Shown here piece after piece: positions 26,989-35,273 of a stretch of 64,000 bases of DNA. Source of the DNA: AC-32 sp963728765. Its GTDB lineage: Bacteria > Actinomycetota > Thermoleophilia > Gaiellales > Gaiellaceae. The notes beneath the pieces were generated by a model. That model was not told where the DNA came from, searched no databases, and was given only the letters and a program-made list of their open reading frames with translations. Positions within the stretch are counted from its first letter, which is position 1. Each line of letters begins with the position of its first letter. The DNA lies in NCBI GenBank assembly GCA_963728765.1, contig CAVSKX010000005.1:62001-126000 (forward strand). The letters run 5' to 3'. A program made the translations under genes and the position numbers.

Positions 26989-28672
26989 GCCGCCGCTCGT
27001 CGCCGACGCGGAGGGTGATCCCGTCGGCGTCGTAGCGCTCGAGCAGGAGCTGGGCGACCCGTCGTGAGACGCCGACTGCGTCGCGGAAGCCGGCGAGCGT
27101 GATCGGCGACAGGGTCTCGAGGGTCGCCTGGCCCCGGTCGTAGAGCGCGGCAGAAACCGCGTAGCCGTCGCCCACGCGCCTGAGCGCCCCGCGTTCCTCG
27201 AGGAACGCGGCGAGGCGGGGGTCGTCGACGGCCACGAACTCGTCGGCGGCGAGCCGCCCCTGCAGCTCCTCGGCCGCGGCCGCCCGGTCGCCGAGCTCGG
27301 GCGTGGCGCCCGGCGCGTACGCCTTGCCGTCGCGGCGCTCGACGCGGAGCGCCTGGAGCACCGCCGGCGCCCAGGGGTCCGGCGGTAGCAGCTCGCCGAG
27401 CGGGATTCCGGGATCGAGCGGCGACGTCCGGGCTCGATCCTGCAGCCGTGCCCGCACGGCCGCGCGCTGCTCCTCCAGCCACTCGCGCGAGAAGAACCAG
27501 TCGCCCGCGTGCTCGACGGCCGCGAGACCTTGCGCGAGCTCGGCCGGCGGCAGCAACCCTCGCGCCTGCAGCGCGGCCCCGGTCACAGGCTCGCGGACGA
27601 GTGCGCGGACGATCGCCTCCGGGTCGCCGGTCTCGAGCAGCTCGAGCCGCTGCGGATCGAAGCGGCGCGCCGGTGCGGGATCGAGCACGACGCCGCCGCC
27701 CACGGTCGTCTCCGTGCGCAGGACGACGCGGTCGCCGCGCGCGGCCACGACGGGCTCCTTCAGCCGCAGCTGTGCGAAACGTCCTTCGCGGACGACGCGC
27801 GCAGGCACGTCGCTCGTCCCGACGTGAACCGTCACGGCCGCGGGCACCGGTTCGAGCTCCTCCAGCGCGACGTCGAGCCGCCAACTCACGGGATACGCGC
27901 CCGGAGCCACGAGCGCCTCCCCGCGGCGCAGCTGCGAGCGCGAGACGCCCGGGAGGTTGACGGCGACCCGCTGGCCGGCCTCGGCGCTGGGCACCGGCAG
28001 GTCGTGCACCTGGACGCTGCGCGCGCGGGTGCGCAGGCCGGCCGGCTCGACGCGCAGCTCGTCGCCGACCCCGATCGAGCCGGACCAGAGCGTGCCGGTT
28101 ACGACGGTGCCGGCGCCGGCGATCGTGAAGGCGCGGTCGACATACAGGCGAGCCGGCGCGTCGCGGCGGTGCACGGGGACGCCGGCCGCGGCCCCCGCAA
28201 GCGCCTCCCGCAGCTCGTCGAGCCCGGCGCCGGTCTTCGCGCTGACGGCGACGACCTGGGCTCCTGGCACGAGCTCGCGTGCCTCGTCAACTGCGAGCTC
28301 GAGCGTCTCTGCGTGGACTGCGTCTGCCTTCGTGACGGCCACGACGCCGCGCTCGATCCCGAGCAGCCGCAGGATCGCCAGGTGCTCGTGCGTCTGGGGT
28401 CGCGCACCCTCGCCCGCGTCGATCACGAGCAGGAAGAGGTCGATCCCGGTCGCGCCGGCGACCATCGTTCGCACGAAGCGCTCGTGGCCCGGGACGTCGA
28501 TCAGCGACAGCCGCGTGCCGTCAAAGAGCTCGAGCGGCGCGTAGCCGAGCGCAATCGAGATGCCGCGCTCCTGCTCCTCTTGCAGCCGGTCGGTGTCCTT
28601 GCCCGTGAGTGCGCGCACGAGCCAGGTCTTGCCGTGGTCGATGTGCCCCGCGGTGCCGACGGTCAGCGCCAT
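26966..28672 (-). CDS. selB: Selenocysteine-specific elongation factor SelB
   Basis: GTPase that brings Sec-tRNA(Sec) to UGA codons next to SECIS elements. The 568-residue protein has the G1 motif GHIDHGKTWL (residues 9-18), DVPGHE and TKAD, then two beta-barrel domains and C-terminal winged-helix repeats (PLDPGIPLGELLP, ITLAGFRDAVGVSRRVAQ) that bind the SECIS RNA. ATG at 28672 begins 10 bp after the DUF402 remnant. Confidence 0.95.
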   Translation of the reverse strand: MALTVGTAGHIDHGKTWLVRALTGKDTDRLQEEQERGISIALGYAPLELFDGTRLSLIDVPGHERFVRTMVAGATGIDLFLLVIDAGEGARPQTHEHLAILRLLGIERGVVAVTKADAVHAETLELAVDEARELVPGAQVVAVSAKTGAGLDELREALAGAAAGVPVHRRDAPARLYVDRAFTIAGAGTVVTGTLWSGSIGVGDELRVEPAGLRTRARSVQVHDLPVPSAEAGQRVAVNLPGVSRSQLRRGEALVAPGAYPVSWRLDVALEELEPVPAAVTVHVGTSDVPARVVREGRFAQLRLKEPVVAARGDRVVLRTETTVGGGVVLDPAPARRFDPQRLELLETGDPEAIVRALVREPVTGAALQARGLLPPAELAQGLAAVEHAGDWFFSREWLEEQRAAVRARLQDRARTSPLDPGIPLGELLPPDPWAPAVLQALRVERRDGKAYAPGATPELGDRAAAAEELQGRLAADEFVAVDDPRLAAFLEERGALRRVGDGYAVSAALYDRGQATLETLSPITLAGFRDAVGVSRRVAQLLLERYDADGITLRVGDERRLRASRPR

Positions 28673-28681
28673 GCCGAGACG

Positions 28682-29171
28682 CTACCGCCGGAGGCGATCC
28701 CAACCGCTCGGCAGCTCGGGGTGCTCCCAGGCCGGGTCCGGACGCCACTCGTGCCACGGCTCGCTGAACGGCGGCTCGTTCCGCTCGGCCTTCCTTGCGC
28801 TGCGGCAGCTCGCGGCCGAAGGCGCCGCGCTCGACGAAGGTCTCGAGCTCGTCCTCGTCCTTCCACCGCCAAGTGCGGTCGGCCTCGACGATCACGTCCA
28901 GCGCGAGATCCATCGTCTCGAAGCCGAACGCGCTGCGGCGGAACGGCTCCTGCAGGTTCACGTACTCCGCGAGCCGCGGGCCACGGTCGCCGTCCCACTC
29001 GCCGCCCGGCACGTCGATCGGCGCCTGCCACCGGGTGCCGCGCCGGAACCAGAGCGCGACGAAGTCGCCGTCGTCGCGCATGACACGCATCGGGCGCGCC
29101 GCCCAGACGCGGTCGCGCCAGACTTCCTGCAGCACCACCGTGTCGCCCGGCGAGAACGTCGCGGCGAGCAC
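28682..29171 (-). pseudogene. DUF402 family gene with a one-base frameshift
   Basis: From GTG at 29171 the frame reads FSPGDTVVLQEVWRDRVWAA, then QAPIDVPGGEWDGD and FETMDLALDVIVEADRTWRWKDEDE, a clear DUF402 domain. Near 28785-28800 the sense moves to the +1 frame, which gives EPPFSEPWHEWRPDPAWEHP and ends LPSGWDRLRR at 28682, the usual family end. Removing one base around aaggaagg would restore one frame. It may be a sequence error or a recent mutation. Confidence 0.75.
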
Positions 29172-29223
29172 CTCGCGGCAGAGCTCCGACCGAGCCTCCG
29201 CTCCTCGACGGCGACGACATCCC

Positions 29224-30183
29224 TCAGGCTCCCGGCACCGCCTCGATCAGCGCCTCTTCGAAGCGCACCGGCTCGAACCCGCCCGATGCCAGCAGCTCGC
29301 GCCACTGCTCCTCGCTCCGCTCCTTGCCCGAGAGCAGGCAGAGCATCAGCAGGTCAAGCCACTTCGTCCCGTTGGGCTCGTTCCCGGGCGGCAGGACGGC
29401 GTCCAGGATCAGGAGCCGTGAGCCGTCCGGCGCCGAGCCGCGGATCGTGCGCAGGATCCGGGTTGCGCTCTCGTCGTCCCAGTCGTGCAGGACGGTTCCG
29501 AGGACGTACACGTCGCCCTCGGGAACCGTGTCGAAAAAGCTTCCTTCGACGAACGCGATCCGCTCGCCAAGCGCCTCCTCGTCGCGCGCGGTCTCGGGAA
29601 GGTCGAAGACGATCCCGCGCAGGCCGGGCCGGCGCTCGAGCAACGTGACGAGCAGCGAGCCGTTCCCTCCGCCGACGTCGACCACGGTCTCGTTGCCTCG
29701 CCACTCGACGGCCTCTAGCCGGTCGGCGCGGCGCTCCCTGCCCTCCGACATCGCCAGGTCGAAGATCGCTCGCTCCTCAGGGTGGTTGGCGAGCCACGAC
29801 CAGTAGTCGGTTCCGAAGATCCGCTCGAACGCCGGTTGTCCGTCCGCCTGGAGCTCGCCCGCTGTCCGGTGCCAGACGCCGCCGAACAGCAGCGCGAACT
29901 CCGCCCACCCGCCGCCGCGCCTCAGCGTCTCCGACGCCGGTGTGTTCCGGAACACGCTCGTCTCTTCCTCTGCGAAGACGCCCTCGCTCGCCAGTGCCCG
30001 CATGACGCGGTAGAGCGCCTCGCCGTCGGCGTTCGCGCCGGCGGCCAGGTCATCGACGTGCCGAGGGCCTGACGCGAGCGCATCAGGGATGCCGAGCTCC
30101 ACGACCAGGCCGACGGCGCGCGTCGCGAGGGCACCGTGCAGGAGGTCCCAGACGACCGCTTCAGGAGCGCGGCCGGCGTTCAT
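29224..30183 (-). CDS. O-methyltransferase family 2-like enzyme
   Basis: A 319-residue protein with an N-terminal winged-helix dimerisation domain (VWDLLHGALATRAVGLVVEL, residues about 10-29) and a C-terminal Rossmann methyltransferase: VVDVGGGNGSLL (SAM motif I), DLPE, VEGSFFDTVPEGDVYVLG and LHDWDDE. This is the small-molecule O-methyltransferase layout; the substrate is unknown. ATG at 30183 overlaps the selA stop in ATGA, so it is translated with selA. Confidence 0.88.
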   Translation of the reverse strand: MNAGRAPEAVVWDLLHGALATRAVGLVVELGIPDALASGPRHVDDLAAGANADGEALYRVMRALASEGVFAEEETSVFRNTPASETLRRGGGWAEFALLFGGVWHRTAGELQADGQPAFERIFGTDYWSWLANHPEERAIFDLAMSEGRERRADRLEAVEWRGNETVVDVGGGNGSLLVTLLERRPGLRGIVFDLPETARDEEALGERIAFVEGSFFDTVPEGDVYVLGTVLHDWDDESATRILRTIRGSAPDGSRLLILDAVLPPGNEPNGTKWLDLLMLCLLSGKERSEEQWRELLASGGFEPVRFEEALIEAVPGA

Positions 30184-31478
30184 CCACGCGCGGCGGCGAC
30201 CGCCGCGGCGACCTCCTCGGCCTCGGCGTCGGTGAGCGTGCGGCAGTCGAGCAGCAGGCGGCCGTCTCGCAGCACGCCCACGACCGGCGGCTCGCCTGTG
30301 CGCAGGGGCTCGGCGAGGCTCTCCTCGACAGCGCATGCGGCGCTCGGCAGCTCGGCCAGCGGAAGGGCGCCGCCGCCGACGCGCGCGACCGTCTCCTCGA
30401 CGTCGCCGCCCGCGGCGGCCGCGAGTCGCTCGGCCCTGGCCCGTACGGTCTCGATGCGGTCGTTCAGCATCCGTAGCACCGGCACCTCGCGCAACGCTCG
30501 CTCCGGGTCGAGATAGAGGCCCAGCGTCCCCTCGAGTGCGGCCAGCGTGAGCTTGTCCGCACGCAGTGCGCGCTGGAGCGGGTGTCGCCGCAGGCGCTCG
30601 ACGAGGTCGGCGCGGCCGACGACGATCCCCGCCTGCGGGCCGCCGAGGAGCTTGTCCCCCGAGAAGCAGACGAGGTCGGCCCCCGCCGCGAGGCTCTCCT
30701 TCGCGGACGGCTCGCCCTCGAGGTGCACTAGCACGCCGGAGCCGAGGTCATCCACCAGCGGCAGCTCGTGCCCCCGCGCGACCGCTGCGAGTTGCTGCAC
30801 CGTCGGCTGCTCGGTGAAGCCGACGACGCGGAAGTTGGACTGGTGCACGCGCAGGAGCAGGGCGGTCTCCGGCCCGATCGCGCGCTCGTAGTCGGCCGCG
30901 CGCGTGCGGTTGGTCGTGCCGACCTCGCGCAGCCGCGCCCCCGAGCGAGCAAGCACGTCCGGGATCCGGAAGCCGTCCCCGATCTCGATCAGCTCGCCGC
31001 GCGAGACGAGCACCTCGCGCCCCTCGGCCAGCGCCGCCAGCGCGAGCATGACCGCGGCCGCATTGTTGTTCACGACCAGCGCTGCCTCGGCGCCCGTCAG
31101 CCGCCGCAGGATCGCGGCGACGTGGTCCTGCCGCGAGCCGCGCCCCCCGGCGGTCAGGTCGTACTCGAGGTTCGAGTAGCCGCGGCCGACCTCGAGCGCC
31201 CGGGCCAGCGCGGCCTCCGGGAGCGGCGCGCGGCCGAGATTCGTGTGGACGATCACCCCCGTCGCGTTCAGCGCGCGCCGCAGCGCAGGGGCCCGGGCCG
31301 CGGCGAGCTCGGCCAGCGTGCGCTCGGCCAGGTCGCCCGGGTCGTGCCCCGTAGCGATCTCCTCGCGTGCCCGCGCGAGGAGCTCTCGGGCTGCCGCGAC
31401 GACGAGCGGCGGCGGCTCTCCGGCCAGGCGCTCGTCCCGGGCAAGCTCGTCGACCGAGGGCAGGTCGCGCAGCTTCAT
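30180..31478 (-). CDS. selA: L-seryl-tRNA(Sec) selenium transferase
   Basis: PLP enzyme that converts Ser-tRNA(Sec) to Sec-tRNA(Sec) with selenophosphate. The 432-residue protein has NATGVIVHTNLGRAPLP, SNLEYDL, VNNNAAAVML and the PLP lysine in CFSGDKLLGGPQAG (Lys276). It is the first gene of selA-methyltransferase-DUF402-selB. A TAGACT -10 lies 9 bases upstream of the ATG, inside a palindrome shared with the divergent gene. Confidence 0.96.
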   Translation of the reverse strand: MKLRDLPSVDELARDERLAGEPPPLVVAAARELLARAREEIATGHDPGDLAERTLAELAAARAPALRRALNATGVIVHTNLGRAPLPEAALARALEVGRGYSNLEYDLTAGGRGSRQDHVAAILRRLTGAEAALVVNNNAAAVMLALAALAEGREVLVSRGELIEIGDGFRIPDVLARSGARLREVGTTNRTRAADYERAIGPETALLLRVHQSNFRVVGFTEQPTVQQLAAVARGHELPLVDDLGSGVLVHLEGEPSAKESLAAGADLVCFSGDKLLGGPQAGIVVGRADLVERLRRHPLQRALRADKLTLAALEGTLGLYLDPERALREVPVLRMLNDRIETVRARAERLAAAAGGDVEETVARVGGGALPLAELPSAACAVEESLAEPLRTGEPPVVGVLRDGRLLLDCRTLTDAEAEEVAAAVAAARG

Positions 31479-31487
31479 CCGTACACC

Positions 31488-31501
31488 AGTCTAAGTAGAC
31501 T
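31488..31501. promoter_or_regulatory. Divergent, mirror-image -10 elements between selA and the gene at 31514
   Basis: AGTCTAAGTAGACT: TAGACT is read on both strands with a 2-base gap. The minus copy lies 9 bases before the selA ATG and the plus copy 12 bases before the ATG at 31514. The two promoters must compete for the same DNA. Confidence 0.6.
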
Positions 31502-31513
31502 CGGCCGGGGTCA

Positions 31514-32338
31514 ATGGCCGGGCGATTCGTGACGAGGGTAAGGCGGGCGGCGCTGTGCGCCGGGTTGGCCATGCTTGTGCTCACGGCGGCGAGCGGTGCG
31601 GCGACGCGCGTCGGGATCGGGAAGATGACGGTCACGCCGAATCGCGTCCCGGCGGGCAGCACCAACGACTTCACTTTCGACTTCCTCGCCGACACGGGGG
31701 CGGTTCGGGGGACGACGCTGGTCGACGTGCCGCGCGGCTGGTCGAAGCCCCAGCGGACGAGCGCGTCCGCTCCGGGCTACTTCGAGCTCCAGGCGCTCGG
31801 CTGTCCCGGCACGCGCATCTCGGGAATCTCCGGCCGCCGCGTCGTGATTGCGACGAAGTGTGCGAAGGGCCACAGCTTCAAGCTTGTCTACCACCGTGGC
31901 GTGGCGCCGCAGATCTCGGCCGACGGCTTCGTGTTCCTGACGCAGACCCGGCCGGCCAACGCGCCGCGCAAGACGCGGTTCAAGCCGCTCGGCCCGAGGA
32001 AGCAGGCCGTCGTGAGGGTGCGCGGCGCGGCGGTCGCGGGGTTGTTCATGACCGTGACGAGCGTCGCCACCGCGGGCCAGGCGTTCAACGCGACCGTGCG
32101 TGCCGTGGATGCGTTCGGCAACAACGCGGCCGACTACGCCGGGACCGTGACGCTGACGAGCACCGACCCCAAGGCGACGATGCCGGCTCCCTACGCCTAC
32201 GGCCCCACCGACGTCGCGCAGCACACGTTCACCGGGCTCGTGCTCCGCACCCTCGGCACGCAGCGACTGACGGCTACCGACTCGCACGGCTTCACTGTGC
32301 AGAGCGGCCCGATCACCGTTTCGCCCTTCTCCAGCTAG
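31514..32338 (+). CDS. Secreted protein with a C-terminal Ig-like domain
   Basis: A 274-residue exported protein: signal peptide (AALCAGLAMLVLTAASGAAT, to about residue 31), an N-terminal beta domain (KMTVTPNRVPAGSTNDFTFD) with two Cys, and a C-terminal Ig-like domain (TVTSVATAGQAFNATVRAVD to QSGPITVS) of the kind repeated in surface proteins. Ligand unknown. It is transcribed away from selA. Confidence 0.72.
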   Translation: MAGRFVTRVRRAALCAGLAMLVLTAASGAATRVGIGKMTVTPNRVPAGSTNDFTFDFLADTGAVRGTTLVDVPRGWSKPQRTSASAPGYFELQALGCPGTRISGISGRRVVIATKCAKGHSFKLVYHRGVAPQISADGFVFLTQTRPANAPRKTRFKPLGPRKQAVVRVRGAAVAGLFMTVTSVATAGQAFNATVRAVDAFGNNAADYAGTVTLTSTDPKATMPAPYAYGPTDVAQHTFTGLVLRTLGTQRLTATDSHGFTVQSGPITVSPFSS

Positions 32339-32376
32339 TCCCGGCGGCGAGAACACCAGGGGAGCTCACGAGCTCG

Positions 32377-33075
32377 TTACTGCGCGTCGGCCTTCTCGGG
32401 CTCGGCGGCCGTTGCAGCGCAGCGGAATTCGTAGCATTCGGCGAGCACCCTGACCGCCTCGGCAGGATCGTCGGTGACGAACAGCAGCTCGAGGTCTTCG
32501 GGCGAGATCATCCCGTCCGCGAGCAGCTCCGCCCGGATCCAGTCGAGCAGCGGCGCCCAGTAGCCGTGGTCGAAGAGCACGACCGGGAAGTGCAGGACCT
32601 TGCCGGTCTGGATCAGCGTCAGCGACTCGAAGAGCTCGTCGAGCGTGCCGAAGCCGCCTGGGAAGATGACGAACCCCTCGGCCGCCTTCACGAACATCGT
32701 CTTGCGCGCGTAGAAGTGGTCGAACGTGAAGCTGATGTCGAGGTAGGCGTTCTCGTGCTGCTCGTGCGGCAGCTCGATGTTGAAGCCGACCGAGACGCCG
32801 CCGCCCTCGCGCGCCCCGCGGTTCGCCGCCTCCATCACGCCCGGCCCGCCGCCGGTGACGACCGCGAAGCCGGCCTGCGCGATCCGCCGCCCGACCTCGA
32901 CGGCGTCCGCGTAGACCGGGTCGTCAGGCTTCACACGCGACGAGCCGAAGACGGTGAACGCAGGCCGCCCGATCCGCTGGACGGCGAGGAACCCCTGCAG
33001 GAACTCCTCCCCGATTTCCGCGGCGTGCGCGGCGGGATCGCCGTCACGGCGTTCGAGCATCTTCCGGTCCTGCAT
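32377..33075 (-). CDS. LOG-family Rossmann-fold protein (TIGR00730 type)
   Basis: A 232-residue protein of the lysine-decarboxylase-like (LOG) family, many of which are cytokinin-riboside 5'-monophosphate phosphoribohydrolases. It has VTGGGPGVMEAANRGAREGG and the signature PGGFGTLDELFE. ATG at 33075 overlaps the stop of the site-2 protease gene by one base (TGATG). The substrate in bacteria like this is not settled. Confidence 0.9.
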   Translation of the reverse strand: MQDRKMLERRDGDPAAHAAEIGEEFLQGFLAVQRIGRPAFTVFGSSRVKPDDPVYADAVEVGRRIAQAGFAVVTGGGPGVMEAANRGAREGGGVSVGFNIELPHEQHENAYLDISFTFDHFYARKTMFVKAAEGFVIFPGGFGTLDELFESLTLIQTGKVLHFPVVLFDHGYWAPLLDWIRAELLADGMISPEDLELLFVTDDPAEAVRVLAECYEFRCAATAAEPEKADAQ

Positions 33076-33794
33076 CAGAGCCGGGACTGCGGCACGTGCG
33101 TCCCCCACATGCCGAGGGCGAGCAGCAACGCCAGCCCGAGGTACATCGTCAGGATCAGCGCCGCACGGTCGCGGCCGGCGCCCGGGAGCATCGTGGCGGT
33201 GCCGCCCTCCGCGAGTGGCACCATCGGCTCGGACTTCGCGAGCCGGTACGCACTCCAGATCGCGCCGCCGTCGAGGATCCCGATCGGGAGCAGGTTCACG
33301 AGGTTGAGGAAGAAGCCTGCGTACGCGAGCGCGTGCAGCAGCGACGACTGCTCCACCGACCCGAGCCCCCAGCAGAAGGCCGCCGCCAGCCCGCCGGCGA
33401 ACGGGCCGGCGAGGGCGAGCAGCGCGTTCCGCGTCGGGTTCAGCGGCGAGTTCTTGATCGCGACGTAAGCCCCGATGAACGGGATGAAGCGCGGGATCGA
33501 GACGTCGAGGTGTTGCCGCTTCGCCTCGACGTAGTGGCCGAGCTCGTGGACGAGGATCAACGCGACGAAGCCGATGCCGAACCACCAGCCCCAGATCAGC
33601 GCATACGCGGCTACCGAGATAAACAGGCCGAGGAACTTGAACGCGAACGCGCCGAACTTCACCGCGAGCCCGATGACCGCGATGATCGGGGCCCACAGCT
33701 TCTTGAGCAGGCTCTTCCAGCCCGGCTCCGGGTGGATCGGCTCGTAGTCGCGGAAATCGGGCTCGAGCTCAGGCCTTGGCGAGAGCTGGCTCAC
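33075..33794 (-). CDS. Site-2 protease family (M50) membrane metalloprotease
   Basis: A 239-residue membrane protease with about five hydrophobic segments. The zinc site is HELGH (His83, Glu84, His87) and the third ligand is in NLLPIGILDGG. GTG at 33794 is chosen because TATCCT lies 8 bases upstream and the extra 24 upstream residues look non-coding. It shares an mRNA with the LOG gene. Its substrate is unknown. Confidence 0.85.
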   Translation of the reverse strand: MSQLSPRPELEPDFRDYEPIHPEPGWKSLLKKLWAPIIAVIGLAVKFGAFAFKFLGLFISVAAYALIWGWWFGIGFVALILVHELGHYVEAKRQHLDVSIPRFIPFIGAYVAIKNSPLNPTRNALLALAGPFAGGLAAAFCWGLGSVEQSSLLHALAYAGFFLNLVNLLPIGILDGGAIWSAYRLAKSEPMVPLAEGGTATMLPGAGRDRAALILTMYLGLALLLALGMWGTHVPQSRL

Positions 33795-33906
33795 TTCGTC
33801 TGAGGATAGCGGCGGAAGACGCCGTGACCAGATGCCGTCCTGTGGCCGGGACAGAATCGCTCCCACCTCCGTTAGGGCTTCATCACGAACAGAAAGGACC
33901 GGTCAG

Positions 33907-34299
33907 ATGACCAGAGGGTTCCTGCGCTTCCTGCGCGGAAACACCATCGCGCTGCTAGCGCTCTTCATCGCGCTCGGCGGCACTACCTACGCTGCTACCG
34001 CGCTGCCAAAGAACAGCGTCGGCACGAAGCAGCTGAAGAAGAACGCCGTCACGGCGGTGAAGATCAAGAACGGCAACGTCACGACCGCGAAGCTGAAGAA
34101 CGGCTCCGCGACCAACGCGAAGATCGGCGCCAACGCCGTCACCGGCGCCAAGGTCAAGGACGACTCGCTGACCGGCGCCGACGTGCTCGAGTCGAGCCTC
34201 GCCACGGTTCCTTCCGCGGCGACCACCGACAGCGCAGCTGCGAGCGGTTCCGACGAAGGCGCGCTCAGCGACACCGTGGCCGAACCCTGGACTCGCTGA
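33907..34299 (+). CDS. Exported repeat protein, possibly truncated
   Basis: A 130-residue frame with AGAAAGGACCGG before the ATG. Residues 1-30 are a signal or anchor helix (TIALLALFIALGGTTYAA). Then come short degenerate repeats of about 10 residues (NAVTAVKIKNGNVTTAKLKN, AVTGAKVKDDSLTGADV) that would suit a beta-helix. Relatives I recall are longer. Here the frame ends soon after LATVPSAATTDSA, and the next 500 bp contain no clear continuation. Confidence 0.6.
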   Translation: MTRGFLRFLRGNTIALLALFIALGGTTYAATALPKNSVGTKQLKKNAVTAVKIKNGNVTTAKLKNGSATNAKIGANAVTGAKVKDDSLTGADVLESSLATVPSAATTDSAAASGSDEGALSDTVAEPWTR

Positions 34300-34835
34300 T
34301 GGCCGGTAACGACTCGAGGCATCGCCGCGTGTGCAGTCGGCGCCTCCAAGTTCGGACGATCCCGGCCGCGAGAGCGGTGACCGCCGCTGTTCAGGCGGTT
34401 GGCCAGCGGCAGCGTCACGAACGTGACGCTTCGACAGCGAGGCTTCGACACAGCGAACCTGCGGAGTCCAGTGCACCTGAACAACGATCGTCTGATGGCG
34501 CCCGTGGCGGCGTCATCAGACGCCGGCAACGTCAGGTGGCCGTCGCCGTGGGGATCGCTGCCTCGACATGAGAGTGCGCTTCAGCTCGCGGCGACGCGAG
34601 CACGGGCGAGGCCACTGCCCGACGGTCGTTCTCCGATGGTGGCGGTCCAGTCCTGGAACGCGGCGTGCCACCTCGATCTAGAACGGGACCACGTTCCGAT
34701 CGTCTCGATGTCGGATCGGCCCGTCACGGCCGGGACCTTGCCGGCCCCACGTGGAAGTCTCAGACGACGAATCCGTAGCAGGCTGAAGGGCGTCGGAGCT
34801 CCAGACGGCGGCTTCGGCGGCTGCCGAGCCGCCGC
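34300..34835. other. Non-coding or decayed stretch
   Basis: About 540 bp with no frame I trust. It may contain the decayed 3' part of the gene at 33907 (TNVTLRQRGFDTANLRSP in one frame). A GC hairpin (ggcggcttcggc with gccgagccgcc, one bulge) lies at about 34807-34832, just past the moaE fragment. Confidence 0.4.
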
Positions 34836-34934
34836 TCACGAGCCGCGGCCGATCCACTCTTCGCCGCCTTCGTAGACCTCCTTCTTCCAGAGCGGCACCG
34901 TCTCCTCGAGCCGGTCGATCGCGTCTTTGCACAG
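34836..34934 (-). pseudogene. Duplicate 3' end of moaE
   Basis: The minus strand reads CKDAIDRLEETVPLWKKEVY and EGGEEWIGRGS then stop, nearly the same as the end of the intact MoaE at 35274-35372. I count about 7 differences in 97 bases by eye; two change residues (Ser to Asp, Lys to Glu). No upstream MoaE sequence is present, so this is a fragment. It faces the same way as moaE, so the two form direct repeats around two small genes. Confidence 0.8.
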
Positions 34935-34984
34935 CGACAAGCCGGAACGGGCCATCTTGTGCGGCCAGGGTCGGTCTCGGCACC

Positions 34985-35140
34985 ATGAGCGGGATGGAGG
35001 TGCCGGCCGTGATCACCCGTGAAGAGGCCGTCGCTACGATGTTCCTGATCGCGGACCTGAACGCGAACGTCGAACGCATCGTCCAGCTCCTTGAAGGAGA
35101 GTCGGATGGCGACGAAGGGCTATCGGAAGAGGACTCCTGA
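34985..35140 (+). CDS. Small acidic protein, unknown (first of an overlapping pair)
   Basis: A 51-residue frame, start ATG at 34985 (or 34994), beginning MSGMEVPAVITREEAVATMF and ending with the acidic SDGDEGLSEEDS. A helix (ATMFLIADLNANVERIVQLLE) suggests a folded mini-protein. Its last 35 bp overlap the next small gene. It lies between the two moaE 3' ends. Confidence 0.5.
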   Translation: MSGMEVPAVITREEAVATMFLIADLNANVERIVQLLEGESDGDEGLSEEDS

Positions 35141-35273
35141 AGAGCGCGCCCGCTGGCGCGAGAACCAATCGCGCCTCGAGCGCCTGCTGGAGGAAGCGCT
35201 GGTCGAGCTGCACACGACGCGCGACGAGCTGGAGCGCACGCTCGGACTTCCGCGGTCCCCTCGCCGCCGCTGA
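35106..35273 (+). CDS. Small basic helical protein, unknown
   Basis: A 55-residue frame from ATG at 35106 with GAAGGAGAG upstream. It is a charged helix (RTPEERARWRENQSRLERLL, then EELVEL-type repeats) ending GLPRSPRRR, possibly nucleic-acid binding. It begins inside the preceding gene and stops 1 bp before the end of moaE. Not recognised. Confidence 0.5.
   Translation: MATKGYRKRTPEERARWRENQSRLERLLEEALVELHTTRDELERTLGLPRSPRRR

Noticed and set aside
34399..34875. A 158-residue plus-strand frame
   Set aside because: It runs antisense through the moaE fragment and shows no coherent fold; at most its first 20 residues might be decayed coding sequence.
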